Program-made: the position numbers and the translations under genes | Shown: piece after piece, positions 32,986-40,214 of the stretch | How positions within the stretch are numbered: the first letter of the stretch is position 1 | Layout: the number at the start of each line of letters is the position of its first letter | Origin: an uncultured delta proteobacterium | Lineage (GTDB): Bacteria > Myxococcota_A > Polyangia > Polyangiales > Polyangiaceae | Reading direction: 5' to 3' | DNA length: 64,000 nucleotides | Assembly: GCA_903892415.1 (NCBI GenBank) | Contig: CAITIQ010000291.1 | Location: 1 to 64,000, forward strand | Notes under the pieces: generated by a model | The model's database searches: none | What the model saw: the letters and a program-made list of their open reading frames with translations, nothing else | Told to the model about the DNA's origin: nothing

Positions 32986-33897
32986 CTACTGAGCAGCCTG
33001 GCGTGGCGGACTGACGGGGCGACCCCGCGAGAGGCTCACCACTGCAGCCGTCACCGGCACCGCGAGGAGCGCTAATTCAATGGGCCAATTCTTCGCGAGA
33101 TTAAAACTTAGTCCGAAGGCCTTGGGTACCTCTTGCGAGAGAATGAAGACAGCCATCACCACGACGAACCATGCAAAACCTTTGCGCAGCAAATCCGGTG
33201 GTACCTTGCCGGCTAGTTTGGCTCCAGCAAAGCTGCCGACCACGGCGGCAAGGGTAACCATCCCGGCCAATGACCAATTGATCGGAGTAGAAGAAAGGTA
33301 GCCAGCGAAGCCGGCAAAAGACTTCATTGCAATCACGAGCAGCGAAGTGCCAACCGCGTTCTGCATTGAAAGACCACCAAGTAGCACCAACGCGGGTACC
33401 ACCAAGAAGCCTCCGCCTGCCCCCACTAGACCCGTAAAAGCACCGACCAGGAGGCCTTCCCCCGCGACGAAGGCAATGCGCTTAAACTCGCTTTGAGCGA
33501 CTTCAGTCTGCGGCTTGTCATCGGTCTTTCGACCTCGCATCATGAACACCGCCGTTATCAGCATCATCCCGCCGAATAGCAGCAGCAAGGCGGTGGCTGG
33601 CAGTAGCTTGGCCACGCGGCCGGCTGAGTAGGCGCCTACCATACTAGCCAATCCGAAGAAGAGGCCGGTCTGCCACTTGACCCGGCCGGCGCGGGCGTGG
33701 GGCACCAACGCGGCTACGCTTGTAGTACCAACTACCAACAGGGAGGCGGCAATGGCCTCATGAGCTGGGAGGCCGAGAACGTAGACCAAGAGCGGTACGG
33801 TCAGGATGGAGCCTCCTCCTCCCAACATCCCGAGCGAGATGCCGACGAAGACGGCTAACGCGAGAGCGAGAACGAGCGTGGGAAGCGCAATGTCCAT
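32986..33897 (-). CDS. TauE/SafE (TSUP) family sulfite/organosulfonate exporter
   Basis: 303 residues from the ATG at 33897; the longer frame would overlap the rhodanese gene. Two repeats each carry the GxxGxGGG signature: GISLGMLGGGGSILTVPLLV near 20 and GLVGAGGGFLVVPALV near 160. About eight membrane helices are seen. TSUP carriers move sulfite, sulfoacetate or related anions. As the last gene of a persulfide-oxidation cluster it would remove sulfite made by the dioxygenases. The start overlaps the rhodanese stop. Confidence 0.88.
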   Translation of the reverse strand: MDIALPTLVLALALAVFVGISLGMLGGGGSILTVPLLVYVLGLPAHEAIAASLLVVGTTSVAALVPHARAGRVKWQTGLFFGLASMVGAYSAGRVAKLLPATALLLLFGGMMLITAVFMMRGRKTDDKPQTEVAQSEFKRIAFVAGEGLLVGAFTGLVGAGGGFLVVPALVLLGGLSMQNAVGTSLLVIAMKSFAGFAGYLSSTPINWSLAGMVTLAAVVGSFAGAKLAGKVPPDLLRKGFAWFVVVMAVFILSQEVPKAFGLSFNLAKNWPIELALLAVPVTAAVVSLSRGRPVSPPRQAAQ

Positions 33898-34256
33898 TAC
33901 GGCACCCGTTTGACGGCTAGCCCAGCTTGGTTCCAAGCGAGCATGCCACCCTTCATGTTCATCACCCGCGTAAAGCCGAGTTCGACGAGCGCTTTGGCCG
34001 CTCGCCCGCTGCGGGCTCCTGAGCGGCAAATCACTATGATGTCCTGTTGGCGATCCCAACCACTGGACGCAGCGGAGACGGTCGCAAGCGGTACGAGCGC
34101 GGTTCCTTGGATGTGGCCGAGCTCCCCGAGGTATTCCTCGGGCTCGCGAACGTCCACCAGGCGCGCAGTATCGGCATGTTCGCTCAATTGCTTTGGTTCA
34201 ATATCGCGATAGCCATCTGCGTGGGCAACAGCTTGGTCAAAGAGTGAGTCGGTCAT
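33897..34256 (-). CDS. Single-domain rhodanese sulfurtransferase
   Basis: 119 residues from the ATG at 34256, which has a good GGAG ribosome binding site. It is a single rhodanese domain: LVDVREPEEYLGELGHIQGTALVP, then VICRSGARSGRAAKAL with the active-site Cys in CRSGAR. It moves sulfane sulfur between persulfide, thiosulfate and thiol acceptors. It sits between the persulfide dioxygenase and the exporter, with an ATG/stop overlap to the latter, which fits a route from glutathione persulfide to thiosulfate or sulfite. Confidence 0.9.
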   Translation of the reverse strand: MTDSLFDQAVAHADGYRDIEPKQLSEHADTARLVDVREPEEYLGELGHIQGTALVPLATVSAASSGWDRQQDIIVICRSGARSGRAAKALVELGFTRVMNMKGGMLAWNQAGLAVKRVP

Positions 34257-34266
34257 GGCGTCTCCT

Positions 34267-34959
34267 TCAAACAGTCGGCAAAGCCTGCCCACACGCACGA
34301 TTCGCGGGCACAGCAGTATCAAGTTTCTTGGGTGGGGCGAGCGCGAGGCTCTGCATCAGAGACACGAACTCCTCCGCGCTCTTACCTGCAATGCGAGGGT
34401 TGTGAGCTTGCTCCTCGGCGATCGTGGTCGACGAGAAGCCCTTGTAGTCATGCCCGGGCAACACCACCGTTTCCGCAGGTAGGCCGAACAGCACCCGGGT
34501 GATCGAGTCGAAAAGAGTGCGCGCGTCTCCATTTTGAAAGTCGGTGCGCCCGGTTCCGCGAACCAGCAGGGCGTCACCCGTGAAGACGTGCCCTTCAAGC
34601 AGGAAAGACAGGCTGTCATCGGTGTGTCCAGGCGTTGCGAGAACCTTCAATTCGAGCCCGCCAATGGCGATGACATCTCCCGCGTTCAGTTTTACGTCCA
34701 CACACGGAGCGCCCAGCGCTGAGGCCGCAGTTTTTGCTCCCGTGCGTGACCGAAGCTCTCCCGCTCCGGTCACATGGTCTGCGTGCACGTGCGTATCAAG
34801 CACCATCACCAGCGTGAGCCCGAGCTCGGAGATCAGCTTCAAGTCACGGTCAACCTGAGCTGCAACTGGATCAATCAACGCAGCCCGGTTCGTCGCTTCA
34901 TCGGCAACCAGGTAGGTAAAGGTCGAGGACTCGTGGTCGAACAGTTGACGGAGAATCAT
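34267..34959 (-). CDS. ETHE1-like persulfide dioxygenase (MBL fold)
   Basis: 230 residues. The metal motif THVHADH lies near 60, followed by ATPGHTDDSLSF, FTGDALLVRGTGRTDFQ and VVLPGHDYKG. This is the pattern of ETHE1-type persulfide dioxygenases, which oxidise glutathione persulfide to sulfite with one mononuclear iron. It is followed after 10 bases by the rhodanese gene. A sigma-54-like promoter lies 12 bases upstream and GAAAC repeats further up, so it may start its own transcript inside the cluster. Confidence 0.9.
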   Translation of the reverse strand: MILRQLFDHESSTFTYLVADEATNRAALIDPVAAQVDRDLKLISELGLTLVMVLDTHVHADHVTGAGELRSRTGAKTAASALGAPCVDVKLNAGDVIAIGGLELKVLATPGHTDDSLSFLLEGHVFTGDALLVRGTGRTDFQNGDARTLFDSITRVLFGLPAETVVLPGHDYKGFSSTTIAEEQAHNPRIAGKSAEEFVSLMQSLALAPPKKLDTAVPANRACGQALPTV

Positions 34960-34970
34960 GGGCAGCTCCT

Positions 34971-34986
34971 AGCTCAAACCGTGCCA
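34971..34986 (-). promoter_or_regulatory. Sigma-54-like promoter before the persulfide dioxygenase
   Basis: On the minus strand the sequence reads TGGCACGGTTTGAGCT. The -24 box TGGCAC is perfect, and GC of the -12 box is 10 bases on. Its last base is exactly 12 bases from the A of the ATG at 34959, the same distance as at the two other sites of this cluster (36813 and 37415). The -12 box is imperfect (GAGC for TTGC), and the predicted transcript start falls at the start codon, which would be leaderless although a GGAG precedes the ATG. Confidence 0.5.
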
Positions 34987-35024
34987 GCGATCGGTGCGGC
35001 GATTTTCGTGTATTGCGCGCGGGC

Positions 35025-35051
35025 TGAAACGTTGTGAAACGCGGACGAAAC
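35025..35051. promoter_or_regulatory. Phased GAAAC repeats, candidate activator site
   Basis: Three copies of (T/C)GAAAC begin at 35025, 35035 and 35046, about one helical turn apart, 65-90 bases upstream of the predicted sigma-54 start for the dioxygenase gene. That is where an enhancer-binding activator would bind. The same motif occurs before the first YeeE gene at 36857-36885. Confidence 0.55.
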
Positions 35052-35055
35052 GGCT

Positions 35056-35942
35056 TCAGCCCTGCGGATCCCCTGCGTCGTCAGTCTTGATCTTCATGTT
35101 GAGCGGGATGGTCAGGTAGCGCATGCCGTTCGCTTGGGGAGACGGCAGCTTTCCTGCATCGATATTCACCTGGACGCTGGGGAAGAGCAGTCGCGGGGAG
35201 CGAGCGTTGCGTCTCGCTTCTGTCGTGCTGCAACAAAGTCCTCCTTCTTGGTGGAGGCACGTAATTGGATATTACGCTCCTTCGACTTACCGATGGTCGT
35301 TTCCCAAGCCACCGCCCTGCCTTGCGGTTGATAGTCGTGCCCAACGAACACTCGCGTCGCCTCTGGGAGCGCGTAAAGCTTTTGGATCGAGTCGAACAGG
35401 TCGCTGGCGCTTCCACGTGGAAAGTCACATCGACCTGTTCCGTAATCGTCCATGAACAACGCGTCGCCGGTGAACAGGGCGTCATCGATTAGGAAGCTTA
35501 CGCACGCGGGGGTGTGCCCCGGCGTGGACAGAACCTTAATGTTGATAGTGCCGGCGCTGACCGGTTGCCCTTCTTCAAGTAAGAGGTGGAACTGTGAACC
35601 ATCCGCTTTGAAGTCAGGGCCGAGGTTGAATACGCCCTTGAAGGTGTCTTGAACCTCACGGATACGAGCTCCAATGGCGATTTTGGCGCCTAGATGCTTG
35701 TGCAGCCATTGCGAGGCTGACAGGTGGTCCGCGTGAGCGTGCGTCTCAAGCACGTAGTGAAGGTTGAGCTGCTTCTCCTTCACGAAGGCCGCCACTTTTT
35801 CCACCGACTTCGTAGAAGTCGAGGCGGAAAGCGCGTCGAAGTCGAGGACCGGATCGATAACTACCGCGTCGCGCGTTTTCGCGTCGAAGACGACGAAGGT
35901 CAGAGTAAAGGTGGCTGGATCGTAGAACTCTTGGATTTCCAT
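35056..35942 (-). pseudogene. BLH-type MBL-fold hydrolase, frameshifted near its 3' end
   Basis: The intact frame gives 258 residues with THAHADH near 66, FTGDALFMDDYGTGRCDFPRG and VFVGHDYQP, the pattern of the BLH family in bigR-type sulfide operons. Its last dozen residues are out of family. Near 35205-35220 the conserved continuation is in another frame: PRLLFPSVQVNIDAGKLPSP, then NGMRYLTIPLNM, ending at a stop at 35056. One base gained or lost restores the full protein. Either the gene has lost its C-terminus or the assembly holds an indel. The metal site is upstream of the shift. It overlaps the YeeE gene upstream by 43 bases. Confidence 0.78.
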
Positions 35943-36376
35943 GGTGCAGACTCCAAACGAGAAAGCTTCGCGGACGTGGCGTGCTCGAGGAGCATCCCCG
36001 CCGTCATGGCCGCGATGAAGACAATGGCTGGGAAAAAGCCCGCAGCTGCGGAGGTGAGCGCAGGTCCTGGGCAGAAGCCACCAAGGCCCCAGCCAATACC
36101 GAAGATGGCGGCTCCCAGGAGCAAGCGGGGGTCGATGTCACGCCGCGTTGGCAGGTGAAAACGCTCCTCGAAGAGCGGCTTCTTACTGCGCATGACGACG
36201 CGGAACAGCACGAAGTGGACGGCGATAGCGCCCACCATGACGAATGCGAGGCTGGGGTTCCAATCACCAGTAAAGTCCAAGAACGACACCACTCGCTCAG
36301 GCAGAGTCATGCCGGAGATGGCAAGGCCAACCCCGAAGAGAACCCCCGACAGCAAGGTGACCAGTCGGCTATTCAT
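35900..36376 (-). CDS. YeeE/YedE-family sulfur transporter half (PmpB-like)
   Basis: 158 residues, about four membrane helices. It starts SGVLFGVGLAISGMTLPERVVSFLDFTG and contains GIGWGLGGFCPGPALTSAAAG, the Cys-bearing motif of the second half of YeeE/YedE (DUF395) proteins, which move thiosulfate or related sulfur compounds. The start overlaps the stop of the partner half by 4 bases, and the 3' end overlaps the BLH gene start. Confidence 0.87.
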   Translation of the reverse strand: MNSRLVTLLSGVLFGVGLAISGMTLPERVVSFLDFTGDWNPSLAFVMVGAIAVHFVLFRVVMRSKKPLFEERFHLPTRRDIDPRLLLGAAIFGIGWGLGGFCPGPALTSAAAGFFPAIVFIAAMTAGMLLEHATSAKLSRLESAPWKSKSSTIQPPLL

Positions 36377-36801
36377 GATGCGACTCCTCGCACCAAGAGC
36401 ACGGTGAGCGCGCCAGTTGCGATAAAGGTGATGGTTGCTACGAGGGAGCGGGGCGAAAGCCTAGAGATGCCGCACACGCCGTGTCCGCTCGTGCAGCCGT
36501 TCCCCAGCTGCGTCCCGAAGCCGACCAGGAGGCCCGCTGTTGCGACGGTGGCCAGGCCTGTATTTGACGTTGAGGCGAAGGCTTGCGGCCAAACCACGCG
36601 AACGACGAGTCCTGCGAGCAAGAGCCCGGCTAGAAACCAACCACGAAAGCTGGCCTCCGCAGGGTTGGGTCGCAAGAGGCCTCCGAAGATCCCGGAGATC
36701 CCAGCGACCCGGCCGTGGGCCCAAAGCACGAGCGATACCGATGCGCCGATGAGAGCGCCACCAACGAGCGGAGGTACGAGATCGAATGACTGGAGGTTCA
36801 C
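36373..36801 (-). CDS. YeeE/YedE-family sulfur transporter half (PmpA-like)
   Basis: 142 residues from a GTG at 36801. It starts VGGALIGASVSLVLWAHGRVAGISG and contains GFGTQLGNGCTSGHGVCGIS, the GNGCTSGHGVCG motif of the first half of YeeE/YedE proteins. About four membrane helices. It pairs with the next gene as a split transporter, as in the bigR operon. No ribosome binding site is evident before the GTG. A sigma-54-like site and GAAAC repeats lie upstream. Confidence 0.87.
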   Translation of the reverse strand: MNLQSFDLVPPLVGGALIGASVSLVLWAHGRVAGISGIFGGLLRPNPAEASFRGWFLAGLLLAGLVVRVVWPQAFASTSNTGLATVATAGLLVGFGTQLGNGCTSGHGVCGISRLSPRSLVATITFIATGALTVLLVRGVAS

Positions 36802-36812
36802 AAAAGGTCCGT

Positions 36813-36828
36813 TGCAGTTGGTGTGCCA
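36813..36828 (-). promoter_or_regulatory. Sigma-54-like promoter before the YeeE gene pair
   Basis: On the minus strand the sequence reads TGGCACACCAACTGCA, matching the consensus TGGCAC-N5-TTGCA at all but one position. Its last base is 12 bases from the GTG at 36801. No ribosome binding site separates it from the start, so a leaderless transcript is possible. Confidence 0.65.
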
Positions 36829-36856
36829 GGTCGCTACCTACGGTCTCGGCGCTCTA

Positions 36857-36885
36857 TGAAACACAATGAAACGTTTCTCGTTTCG
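36857..36885. promoter_or_regulatory. GAAAC/GTTTC repeats, candidate activator site
   Basis: TGAAAC begins at 36857 and 36867, and the complement GTTTC at 36873 and 36880, making a GAAACGTTTC palindrome at 36868-36877 with a further copy on each side. It lies 55-83 bases upstream of the predicted start of the YeeE transcript. The motif matches that at 35025-35051. Confidence 0.55.
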
Positions 36886-36899
36886 TTCCTCAGAACGCT

Positions 36900-37403
36900 T
36901 CAACCGCTCATTTCATCGTCGAGAACGCGCTCCTCTGCGGGGGCTTGGGTTGAAACGTGGCTGCGCAGCGTAAGCACTGGCACCTCGGCTTGGCGCAGGA
37001 CTTTTTCCGCTACAGAACCGAGCAACCAATGCGAAAGACCGGTTCGCCCGTGCGTGCCCATTACGATGACCTCCGCGCGGTAGTCTTTGGCCGCGCGCAG
37101 AATGCCCGTGTGAATCTCGTCGAGAATTACGGCCGTTTCTACCTCGACACAGTCGTGTGCGATGCGCTTGCCAATAGCCGCCAAACGCTCTCGCCCGGTG
37201 CGCATCGTGTATTCGCCAACGGTGATCGGACCTTCTTCTCCGGGGGGGGAGATGAGCGTTTGTGGCGAAAGGCCATTGGTCAGTTGGGTAACGTGGCAAA
37301 CGACGACACGCGCACAGTGCGTGCGTGCGAGTTGAATAACCACTGGTTCAACGCGCTCTGCACACTCCGAGAAGTCGTGAGCAAAGAGAATTACTTTCCA
37401 CAT
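36900..37403 (-). CDS. Universal stress protein
   Basis: 167 residues, one UspA domain. It starts KVILFAHDFSE and has the ATP-binding signature GTHGRTGLSHWLLGSVAEKV followed by VPVLTL near 140. Universal stress proteins of this type bind ATP and appear in stress or anaerobic regulons. It is the first gene of the leftward sulfur cluster, separated from the YeeE genes by 98 bases holding GAAAC repeats. A sigma-54-like site lies 12 bases before its ATG. Confidence 0.9.
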   Translation of the reverse strand: MWKVILFAHDFSECAERVEPVVIQLARTHCARVVVCHVTQLTNGLSPQTLISPPGEEGPITVGEYTMRTGRERLAAIGKRIAHDCVEVETAVILDEIHTGILRAAKDYRAEVIVMGTHGRTGLSHWLLGSVAEKVLRQAEVPVLTLRSHVSTQAPAEERVLDDEMSG

Positions 37404-37414
37404 GCAAGTGCCCT

Positions 37415-37430
37415 TGCACGAGGGATACCA
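37415..37430 (-). promoter_or_regulatory. Sigma-54-like promoter before the universal stress protein gene
   Basis: On the minus strand the sequence reads TGGTATCCCTCGTGCA. GG and GC are at the correct 10-base spacing, and TGCA of the -12 box matches. The last base is 12 bases from the ATG at 37403, as at the two other sites of the cluster. The -24 box is weaker than theirs and no GAAAC repeats are found upstream. Confidence 0.4.
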
Positions 37431-37444
37431 AGCCTAGAACCGAG

Positions 37445-38848
37445 TTATGCTGTTACGTAACGGCGGCGACGACGTGCCTTTGCTAAACCAAGCAGCGCGC
37501 AGGCGAGCAGCGAGCCGCTGACAGCGTTGCTGCGGCCTACTTGGCAGTCACAACCGCCACCGCTTTCCTCGCTATCACTGTTGCCCCCGCCACTGCCGCC
37601 CGAGCCGGAGTCGCTGCATTGCCCGCTAGCGTCGCAGGTCTCACCGTCATTGCAGCTACCGCAAGAGCCGTTGCAGCCATCATCACCGCAGGTGCGTCCG
37701 CTGCAGTCGGGTACGCATGCGCCGGCCGGTTGGCACTGGCCCGTGACGTCACAGGACTCACCGCTCGGACAGGTGCCGCAGGAGTTGCCACAGCCATCAT
37801 CTCCACAAGCGCGCTCTTGGCATGCAAGAAAGCATGTGCAGTCGGCCGCGGTTGGGAGGCATTGGCCAACGCCTTCGCCTTCACAATAGGCGAGCTCTGG
37901 GCACGAGCCAGCTTCGCACGCTTGGCCGCAAACGCCCTCCAAGCAGAGCCCGCCATCCATACAATCACCGTCTAGTTGGCATGGCTCGCATAGCCCAGCC
38001 TCGCCGGTGACTGGGCCGTAGTCCATCTCGAAGCTAATCAGCTGGCGTGAATAGCTGTTGTCTACTGGCACGCATTCGGAGCGGTCTGCTCCGGGGGAGA
38101 GCTGCCAGCCGCAGAAAATGACATCGGTCCAGAACCATTCCGAGTTGCCATCAATAACGTGCTCGTCAATCAATTGGGTAGATTGAAGTCCAAGGTCGCG
38201 TTCGGGCTCGATACCAAGCGGCTCGCGGAATTCATCACTACAGTGGTCCTGAAAGCAGCCACCCGAATCGCAGCGGTCGAGGTCGGTATAGTTTGCATGC
38301 TTGCCCTCGGCCGAGAACACGAGCGGCCGACCAAATACGCTATTAACGTATTGAAACTCGCTGTTGGCAAACCAATCACCGGCGTCACAGCCGGTGCCAT
38401 AGTGCGCAGAGAGGTAGCCCTCAACCAGCGACCAAAGGCCGTTGCCGTCATAGTGCACTCGCAACACGATAAACTCAGAGTCGCCCTCGTGCGCTGACAC
38501 TCCGCCAAAGGTCGGGTCTCCAGCGTCAACGCGGTAAGCGAGTGCATAGAAGATCCGCATGGTGAACTCACCATCGGGACGAGCCGCCCAAAAAGGAATG
38601 CGCTCAGTCGCGGTCTCCTCCAGGCCGAACACCATCTCCGGCTCGAAGGCCGCGGCGACGGCGAACTCACACTCGTCATCCAAGCCGTCGCGGTCTGCGT
38701 CCGCGGGAGCAACCACGCAGTCGGACCAGGTGAGGTCGAGCTGTTCACCGGCCAAAGCCGCGGTTGGAGAGCCGAGCTGCGCGGCGACCGCGAATGCGGC
38801 CAGGGCGGGACATACAGACACCGAGTTGAAACGGAAGAGGCACCGCAT
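37445..38848 (-). CDS. Secreted Cys-rich protein with MYXO-CTERM-like tail
   Basis: 467 residues from the ATG at 38848. The signal peptide ends near AALAGEQ. The first 260 residues form a globular domain (DADRDGLDDECE, YALAYRVDAG, FIVLRVHYDGNGLW) recalling Vps62-like or NPP1-like exported domains; this is tentative. Next come disulfide modules of the kind CGDDGCGNSCGTCPSG, repeated twice, and C-x-DGDCMDGGLC. A Gly/Ser linker leads to CDC, a hydrophobic helix and RRRRR, the MYXO-CTERM sorting tail. Surface-anchored, function unknown. Confidence 0.78.
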   Translation of the reverse strand: MRCLFRFNSVSVCPALAAFAVAAQLGSPTAALAGEQLDLTWSDCVVAPADADRDGLDDECEFAVAAAFEPEMVFGLEETATERIPFWAARPDGEFTMRIFYALAYRVDAGDPTFGGVSAHEGDSEFIVLRVHYDGNGLWSLVEGYLSAHYGTGCDAGDWFANSEFQYVNSVFGRPLVFSAEGKHANYTDLDRCDSGGCFQDHCSDEFREPLGIEPERDLGLQSTQLIDEHVIDGNSEWFWTDVIFCGWQLSPGADRSECVPVDNSYSRQLISFEMDYGPVTGEAGLCEPCQLDGDCMDGGLCLEGVCGQACEAGSCPELAYCEGEGVGQCLPTAADCTCFLACQERACGDDGCGNSCGTCPSGESCDVTGQCQPAGACVPDCSGRTCGDDGCNGSCGSCNDGETCDASGQCSDSGSGGSGGGNSDSEESGGGCDCQVGRSNAVSGSLLACALLGLAKARRRRRYVTA

Positions 38849-38905
38849 TGGTGCACGATTGTCACACGGGCCTTGGGGGGTGAACAACCCCGCTCGCAGA
38901 GCGAC

Positions 38906-40153
38906 TCAGGGGCCGGGGTAGTGGCGAGCCCGCACTTCAGCAGCCACGGGTCCAACTGCGAGCCGTGCCGGGTAGCCCTCCACGTCGAAGGCGTCGACGT
39001 GCTCGACGGTGAGGTCCCCCGAGTCAATTGACCAAGCGAAGAATTCGGGGGGAAGGGTTGGCAGAGTCACCTCGGACAGGGTGGGCGGAACAAGCATGTA
39101 GTGGAGCCGCCCATCGTCGATCACGAGCTGCACCATATCCCCCTTGGGTTGACCCACGTCGAAGGAGATTGTCTTCGTCGAGCTGTCGAAGCTTGGTTGC
39201 CCTGGCCGACCAACGGCGCCCGGATTGAAGGAGGTCAATGCCTCGACGGGCTCAAACGAGATAACGGAGCCCAGAGTGTCTGAGTAGCTGTATTCGACTG
39301 TTGAGCCTGGGAGCCATGCGGCTGGAACTTGGAAGGGCTCCGTGTAGTTTGGGGACCACTGGCCCCGTATGTGGTTATCTCGCTTTAGTAGCGCGTAGAA
39401 GAAAGCATCCGGATCAAGTGGTTGCGTTGGCAAGAGGCCTACATCCGCAAGGTCGCCGGCTGGGCTGAAATAGCCAAGGTCCACTGAAGCGGTGCCTAGC
39501 ACGTTAAGGCCCGATTCCTCATAGTACTCAAACTTTCCACCGTAGGTTAGCGAGAAGGCAACCACGCTGAAGTTGCTTTCCCCTGGACAGCCACGGTAGG
39601 AGCTGAATTGGGCCTGAACGCTAACGCCGTCGTAAGGGTAGCCGATGCTCCCGCGGCACGAAACGCTGACCACGGACTCCCCAGTAGGATCGCAGTCAGC
39701 ACAATTGCCGAGAACCGTTAGCTGGCCAGTCGTTGCATTGCGCCCCACTTGGTCGGATGGGTCCACCAGGCGCAGCTCGGTAACGCCCTCAGTGACCATT
39801 ACGCTAATTGCTACTCGTGGGTCCTCGACGGCGACGGTCAGCCAACCGCCGGCGACCACCTCGACCGAGGCCTTACCTTGCCCATCGGTGTCAGTGATGT
39901 AACGGCTCTCGCCGTCTGCGCCGCTGGCCAATACGTAGGCCCCTGCAACGGGAACGCCGGTACTCCCGACGAATTCGAGGTTGAGGATGTTGCCCCCGCC
40001 TGCATTGGCTCCGCCGCCACCACTGGGCTCAGCTCCGCCATTCGGCGTGCTTCCGCCATTGGCAGTTTGTGAGGAGCCCCCCGTGGCTGATTGAAACGGC
40101 TCGCCCCGACAGGCCAGGAACGTGGGGAGCGCAAGACAGTAAAGAGCCTTCAC
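38906..40153 (-). CDS. Hypothetical lipoprotein with carboxypeptidase-regulatory-like domain
   Basis: 415 residues from the GTG at 40153, which gives the compact signal peptide ending LPTFLAC; longer frames add a poor N-terminus. A Gly/Ser/Asn linker (GGSTPNGGAEPSGGGG) follows. Residues about 60-140 (EFVGSTGVPVAGAYVLASGADGE, TDTDGQGKASVEV) resemble a carboxypeptidase-regulatory or bacterial Ig-like fold. The rest is beta-rich and unassigned, with CADCD suggesting disulfides. Probably anchored to a membrane and exposed. Confidence 0.62.
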   Translation of the reverse strand: MKALYCLALPTFLACRGEPFQSATGGSSQTANGGSTPNGGAEPSGGGGANAGGGNILNLEFVGSTGVPVAGAYVLASGADGESRYITDTDGQGKASVEVVAGGWLTVAVEDPRVAISVMVTEGVTELRLVDPSDQVGRNATTGQLTVLGNCADCDPTGESVVSVSCRGSIGYPYDGVSVQAQFSSYRGCPGESNFSVVAFSLTYGGKFEYYEESGLNVLGTASVDLGYFSPAGDLADVGLLPTQPLDPDAFFYALLKRDNHIRGQWSPNYTEPFQVPAAWLPGSTVEYSYSDTLGSVISFEPVEALTSFNPGAVGRPGQPSFDSSTKTISFDVGQPKGDMVQLVIDDGRLHYMLVPPTLSEVTLPTLPPEFFAWSIDSGDLTVEHVDAFDVEGYPARLAVGPVAAEVRARHYPGP

Positions 40154-40214
40154 GGACGTGAACCTAGTCGAGTAAGGGTTGGCGTCAACTCTGGTATGAG
40201 TTCCCATCAAAACA

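Noticed and set aside
32979..32997. GCTGCT...AGCAGC hairpin as a terminator between convergent genes
   Set aside because: The stem is 6 bp with no T-run and overlaps the stop codon of the exporter gene; too weak to call.
35081..35485. Leftward 134-residue open frame over the BLH gene
   Set aside because: It is the third frame. The conserved C-terminal residues of the family are in neither this frame nor the main one, but in the one ending at 35056.
37541..37975. Rightward Ala-rich open frame
   Set aside because: It is antisense to the Cys-rich modules of the MYXO-CTERM protein; its composition follows from them.
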